DNA of 64,000 bases from Amoebophrya sp. A120. Taxonomy: Eukaryota > Sar > Dinophyceae > Syndiniales > Amoebophryaceae. The position numbers were made by a program, and so were the translations under genes. The stretch lies in the NCBI GenBank assembly GCA_905178155.1, contig CAJINV010000009.1:3015373-3079372 (forward strand). Direction: 5' to 3'. Positions 60,463 to 64,000 of the stretch are shown piece by piece (within the stretch, counting starts at the first letter, position 1; each line of letters begins with the position of its first letter). The notes beneath the pieces were generated by a model. It ran no database searches and had not been told where the DNA came from. It saw only the letters and a program-made list of their open reading frames with translations.

Positions 60463-63400
60463 TCACGGCAGCGCGTCTCTATCAAAGTGAAAAAAGTCCC
60501 TACCCCAAATCGGAAACGGAAGATGCGCGAATTTGTGATGCTGTATTTGAGTACACAAATCGACTTGTATTGCTAGAAGGCCAAGAGACGAAGCTGCGGC
60601 CTAAATTGCAGGCAGTCTGTCATGCTGTTTCCCACTTCCAGATGCCTCCTGTCATCCTGGAGCTGCAAGGCTTTCCTACGCTAGGCAGCACTACAGTCCG
60701 CATCTTTTGCCTTCTAGCATCACAAAGCTGATTTCTGACCCCAAATCTGCATCACAGATTTCCGTTTTGATATGGGGAGGGGGCATTTTTCATTGTAATA
60801 GTCTCGGAAGCAGGTCATGATTTTCGACCCTTCGACGCCCGTCAGGGTCGCGTATCATTTGTAAAAGCGTCCCCATACCAGAGTCAAGATGGGGATTTTG
60901 CAACACAAACCTTGAAGTTTTGGGACCCACACATGACAAATTGCTGGCTATATTGTAGTGCAGTTTAGCAAGGAAAGCCGCATAACAAATCCATCTGCTT
61001 ATCCTGTTTACAGCATTACAAGTTCCAAAACACAATGGTAAATACTTACCTCTCATGGGGATGCGCATTACAAGCGCTCTTGTGCTTACAGATCTGCATG
61101 ACAACTCTGGGGCGGGATGTTGTTTTTACACAGGATATCGCGTGACACACGGTCAGTGTCAACATCGCCGACGTTTTGTCGTCCTGTAGTCGCCCGACGC
61201 CCAGAATCCCGGTGGTGGCTTTTGGCAGCACCGGGATCATATCAAATGCAAAAATGTCTGGGTCTGGAAGGTTCTGAGACTTGTCATGTTTTGCATGACC
61301 CAGGATGTTTGTAATGCGCGACCTAGCATCACAGCTTTCTAGAGGGCTTCCTGATGCCTACTCCGCATGACAAACGCCCTCCACGCGTAGCACAAACTTC
61401 TAGACTCCTCTTGCTGGTCATGCAATACAGATTTTTTTAGAGTCCAAAGTTAGCATCACAAGTTCTAACCTTCCAGACCCAGACATGGTTGCATTTGATA
61501 AATCACCATCTGCGGCGCGTCCTTGCCCAGGCTGGAAACAGTGAAGCTATGCATTGCAAAAGTATCGCAAGAATCTTCGTAGTCCTCCTTGCATTACAAA
61601 TTTTCTCAGCATGACGAGAAATAAAATTTGTAATGCTGGTTTGGCTAAGGAAGGGCACTTGTCATGCATGATTGCAATGATCACTACGAGCACGATACAC
61701 TTTTGCACTGGATAGAAGCACACCTTCGACAGGTCCTGGTCTTCCGCCGGCAACTTGGCGCCGAGGGCAACCATGCGGGCTAAGTCGTCCTTGATTTCTA
61801 TCCTAAGCAAAAACGTCCCCACCCCATAGTCGAGTTGGGAATCTAGCAAGACAAGTCTCCAAGTTTTGGGAGCGGCGCATGACAAGTTTCCGTCTGCATT
61901 ATAGTGCTGGTTGGCAAGGGAAGCCGCACGAGAAAGCAATTTTCTCATCGTGTTTACAGCATTACAAATTCCAAAACGCGATTGGTAATGCCTCTCATGG
62001 AGCTGCGCATTACAAATGTTCCTGTCACTGCACATTTGCATGACAACTCTGGGGTGGGGACGTTTTTCCTCAGAATAATTTCGGTCAAAGATTTGCCGTA
62101 GGCGTCCTTGATCACCGCGGTCCTGAGCTGTCCCGCGACGTCAATGGCGCATGCAAGAAAAAACTGTTATGTGTAAGTTTGTGATGCACAAAATGCAAAA
62201 CAGTCACACTTGTCATGCCAAACACACAACATGAAGCTCTCTTTTCATCATGCGTGTTTTCACGTACTAGCTGAGCATGACAAACTTTCTCTGTCAACAT
62301 GCGGAGGAAGTTTGTCATGCTGTCACTCCAAGACTCCTTTACACCAACACTTTTCTTTCTTGCATATGGCGCAGCCGATGTTCACCGTATCGTGGTAAAT
62401 CATTTCCTCGCGGTTTTTGCTCAGCCGGTGGTTCATGCCGGAGTGTTGTGCCGCCTCCGCCATCGCCTTGATTAAAACGATCACTGGGGAAACACCTGTT
62501 GTAGAGGTTTGTACGTCATGGATTCTAGTCTATTTTCCAGTACAAATAAGTTCTTTTCCAAAAATCACAAGAACATGCATATTCATCATGCTGACAGGTT
62601 ATAGTACTGGCTCGCAATCAATATACATCACATCCTAGTCGTACAGTACTAGATACTATCAAGTGAAAAAATGTCTGGGTCTGGAAACTTGTGATGCTGA
62701 GTGGCGTAGCATGAGGAGGCCACAAGTGCTGGCTCAGCATGACAAGTTTCTGAGCTTGTAGGTGTTGCCTATTCTGCATGACAAACTGCGTCTCCGCATG
62801 ACAGAAAAAAACGTCTCTTGGGCAATGTGCATGACAGATTTAAGAGTCATGCCAGACAAGCATGACAAACATGGATTCTTCCAGACCCAAACATTTTTAC
62901 ATTTGATATATACCTTCGCTCTTCGCCTTCGTGATGATCTTTTTGAAGTCCACCGTCTCCGCTATCAAATGCAACTAGGTCTGAGTCTGGAAACTTGTAA
63001 TGCTGAACGATCATCATGATTGAGCAGTGCGCAGCGCCTTTATGCGCAGTGAAGCATGACGAATTCTTCTTTCTCATGGGTAGCACGCATTACAAACTGC
63101 GATTTATTTGCATGACGGAAATAATGTAGTGCTTGTTTATTTGTTGCTCATGCAATACAGATTTTTGAGGAATGCGACACACACAACACAGGTTCAAACT
63201 TTCCAGACCCTGACATTATCTTTGCAATGCATATCCACCAGGAAGAAGCAGTTCGTGTCCAAATTTCCAACGCTCTACGAATTGCAAAAATGTCTGGGTC
63301 TGGAAGATTGCAACTTGTGATGCTGTCTTTAGATTCCAAAAAAGTCTGTGCTGCATGACCAGCAAAAGGAGTCCAGTTTGTGCTGCGCGGAGAGGGCATT

Positions 63401-64000
63401 TCTCATGCGGAATACGCACCAGAAAGCCCTCCCAAAATCTGTGATGCTAGGCCATGCATTACAGGCATCACGTGTCATGCAAAATGTGCATGACAAACCT
63501 GGCACTCTTCCAGACCCAGACACTTTTGCATTTGATACGCTCATGTTTTTCACCATAGCCTGTTGGAAGCGCGACAGTTTTCGCCTTCCCCCGTCCCCAA
63601 CGGACGACTTCCTGGCGAATTTGCCACTGGCACTCTGCGCCGGCGTCGGGGCACCGGCTGCCGGGGCGGGTGTGGAAGCCGCCGGCGCGGGGGTAGACGC
63701 GGCCGCCGCGGGAGCTGCTGCGGGAGCACTGCCCATCGCTTGCACGCTGCAGATGTTGGTCTCGTCGCCCGTAACATTGATTTCCTTGTTCTCTTCCACA
63801 AAGTATGAACCGCAAAAGTATTTTACTAGTAGTAATTGCAATACTTACAAATGAGCTCAGCATGACAAATGGAATTTGTCATGCTGTTTGGAATTGGGAT
63901 AGAGATTTGTAACGCATGGCTGCGATTACTACGAGTACGATACTTTTGCACAGGATACAAAGTACTCCTTCACAACTCCATCCACAGGCGAAGTGATCTC
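60463..64000 (-). CDS. 2-oxoacid dehydrogenase E2 acyltransferase, 3' part (gene 7)
   Basis: Partial at the 5' side. From the right edge: second half of a biotinyl/lipoyl domain (EITSPVDGVVKEYFVEEN), an Ala/Pro-rich swinging-arm linker, no visible peripheral-subunit-binding domain, then the catalytic acyltransferase domain: RRKLSRFQQAMVKNM, VIVLIKAMAEAAQ, EEMIYHDTVNIGCAIDV, TAVIKDAYGKSLTEI, FTVSSLG, ILGVGRL. The family's catalytic HxxxDG is replaced by HATLTG: His is kept, Asp is Thr. Stop at 60463. Ten introners are removed, plus one ordinary GT-AG intron (62484-62913). Normally a mitochondrial complex core that transfers acyl groups from lipoyl-lysine to CoA. The lack of an E3-binding domain is more like oxoglutarate-type E2; exact subtype uncertain, and activity doubtful. 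Confidence 0.85.
60480..60800. mobile_element. Introner family B (diverged), gene 7
   Basis: 321 bp; ends TATCAAAGTGAAAAAAGTCC and CATTTTTCATTGTAATA. Target repeat GTCTC; joins CFRD|ALP then stop. Confidence 0.9.
60853..61137. mobile_element. Introner family C, gene 7
   Basis: 285 bp. Target repeat TCGCG; joins VCHA|TLTG, i.e. it splits the degenerate HxxxDG motif. Confidence 0.92.
61240..61500. mobile_element. Introner family A, gene 7
   Basis: 261 bp. Target repeat GATCA/AATCA; joins QMVI|PVLP. Confidence 0.9.
61548..61714. mobile_element. Introner family F, gene 7
   Basis: 167 bp. Target repeat GAAGC; joins SKVC|FTVS. Confidence 0.92.
61799..62077. mobile_element. Introner family C, gene 7
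   Basis: 279 bp. Target repeat ATTTC; joins SLTE|IKDD. Confidence 0.92.
62150..62366. mobile_element. Introner family D, gene 7
   Basis: 217 bp; left end CATGCAAGAAAAAACTG. Target repeat TGGCG; joins IGCA|IDVA. Confidence 0.91.
62484..62913 (-). other. Canonical GT-AG intron containing an introner, gene 7
   Basis: On the minus strand, exon ...KAKSE is followed by GTATA and the next exon (VIVLIKAM) by a preceding TTTCCCCAG. Removing GT...AG joins KAKSE|VIVL in frame, matching the E2 family. The family A introner 62657-62908 sits 5 bp inside the donor. The only ordinary intron I can support in the window. Confidence 0.75.
62657..62908. mobile_element. Introner family A inside a GT-AG intron, gene 7
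   Basis: 252 bp. Target repeat GATAC/TATAC, which is the donor GTATA/GTATC of the host intron on the minus strand. Confidence 0.88.
62963..63233. mobile_element. Introner family A, gene 7
   Basis: 271 bp; diverged left end TATCAAATGCAACTAGGTCT. Target repeat TCCGC/TCCAC; joins FFLV|AETV. Confidence 0.88.
63276..63537. mobile_element. Introner family A, gene 7
   Basis: 262 bp; left end TACGAATTGCAAAAATG. Target repeat CGCTC; joins VKNM|SVGN. Confidence 0.91.
63804..63956. mobile_element. Introner family F, gene 7
   Basis: 153 bp. Target repeat CAAAG; joins KEYF|VEEN within the lipoyl-type domain. Confidence 0.92.

Noticed and set aside
1-64000. Dinoflagellate spliced-leader gene or its complement
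   Set aside because: No sequence close to the known 22-nt leader was found on either strand.

Overview
Eukaryotic nuclear DNA, most likely from a dinoflagellate-lineage parasite of the Syndiniales (Amoebophrya-like). Reasons: every gene I can build lies on the minus strand (unidirectional, dinoflagellate-style order); genes are split by dozens of introns that do not use GT-AG; and these introns are mobile 'introner' elements with terminal inverted repeats and target-site duplications, as has been reported for Amoebophrya genomes. The species call is inference; the element structure is read directly from the sequence.

I delimit about 85 introners covering roughly 26 kb (about 40% of the window). 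Almost all start TATC/TATG, end GATA/CATA and are flanked by a 5-bp direct repeat, identical or with one mismatch in nearly all cases. Removing the element plus one copy of the repeat restores the host reading frame at nearly every junction I translated. They fall into about ten families (A-J here) with unrelated terminal inverted repeats but a shared internal motif (GCATGACAA and variants).

Layout by coordinate, all genes minus strand: (1) 1-1678, 5' part of a secreted Cys-rich protein; (2) 2432-23493, a giant gene of about 2,300 codons with 40 introners, encoding a signal peptide, Cys-rich domains, repeated SEA-like and PAN/apple-like modules, EGF/GCC-like repeats, a transmembrane helix and an acidic tail; (3) 24155-26808, a smaller paralogue of their N-terminal region; 27.3-31.0 kb, a GC-rich minisatellite cluster without genes; (4) 31556-34945, an introner-free GHKL-ATPase-like protein; 35.2-37.3 kb, a small ORF and an introner-free integrase-repeat protein; (5) 39660-48059, a secreted EF-hand-like protein with 17 single introners plus a 3x766-bp tandem array of exon+introner at its 3' end; 48725-50524, a second introner-free integrase-repeat protein whose 5' side is interrupted by a 1.06-kb insertion; (6) 53086-57688, a large low-complexity protein of unknown function; an assembly gap at 57805-58474; a gene-poor stretch to 60.46 kb; (7) 60463-64000, the 3' part of a 2-oxoacid dehydrogenase E2 (acyltransferase) gene with ten introners. 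The last is a conserved housekeeping family and independently validates the splicing model.

Some introners carry other insertions: a 2.37-kb poly(A)-tailed retro-insertion with 17-bp target duplications, and a ~300-bp repeat with 18-20-bp target duplications found in introners of two different families. Genes 1-3 look like a family of surface/secreted proteins; no operons, rRNA, tRNA or CRISPR were seen.
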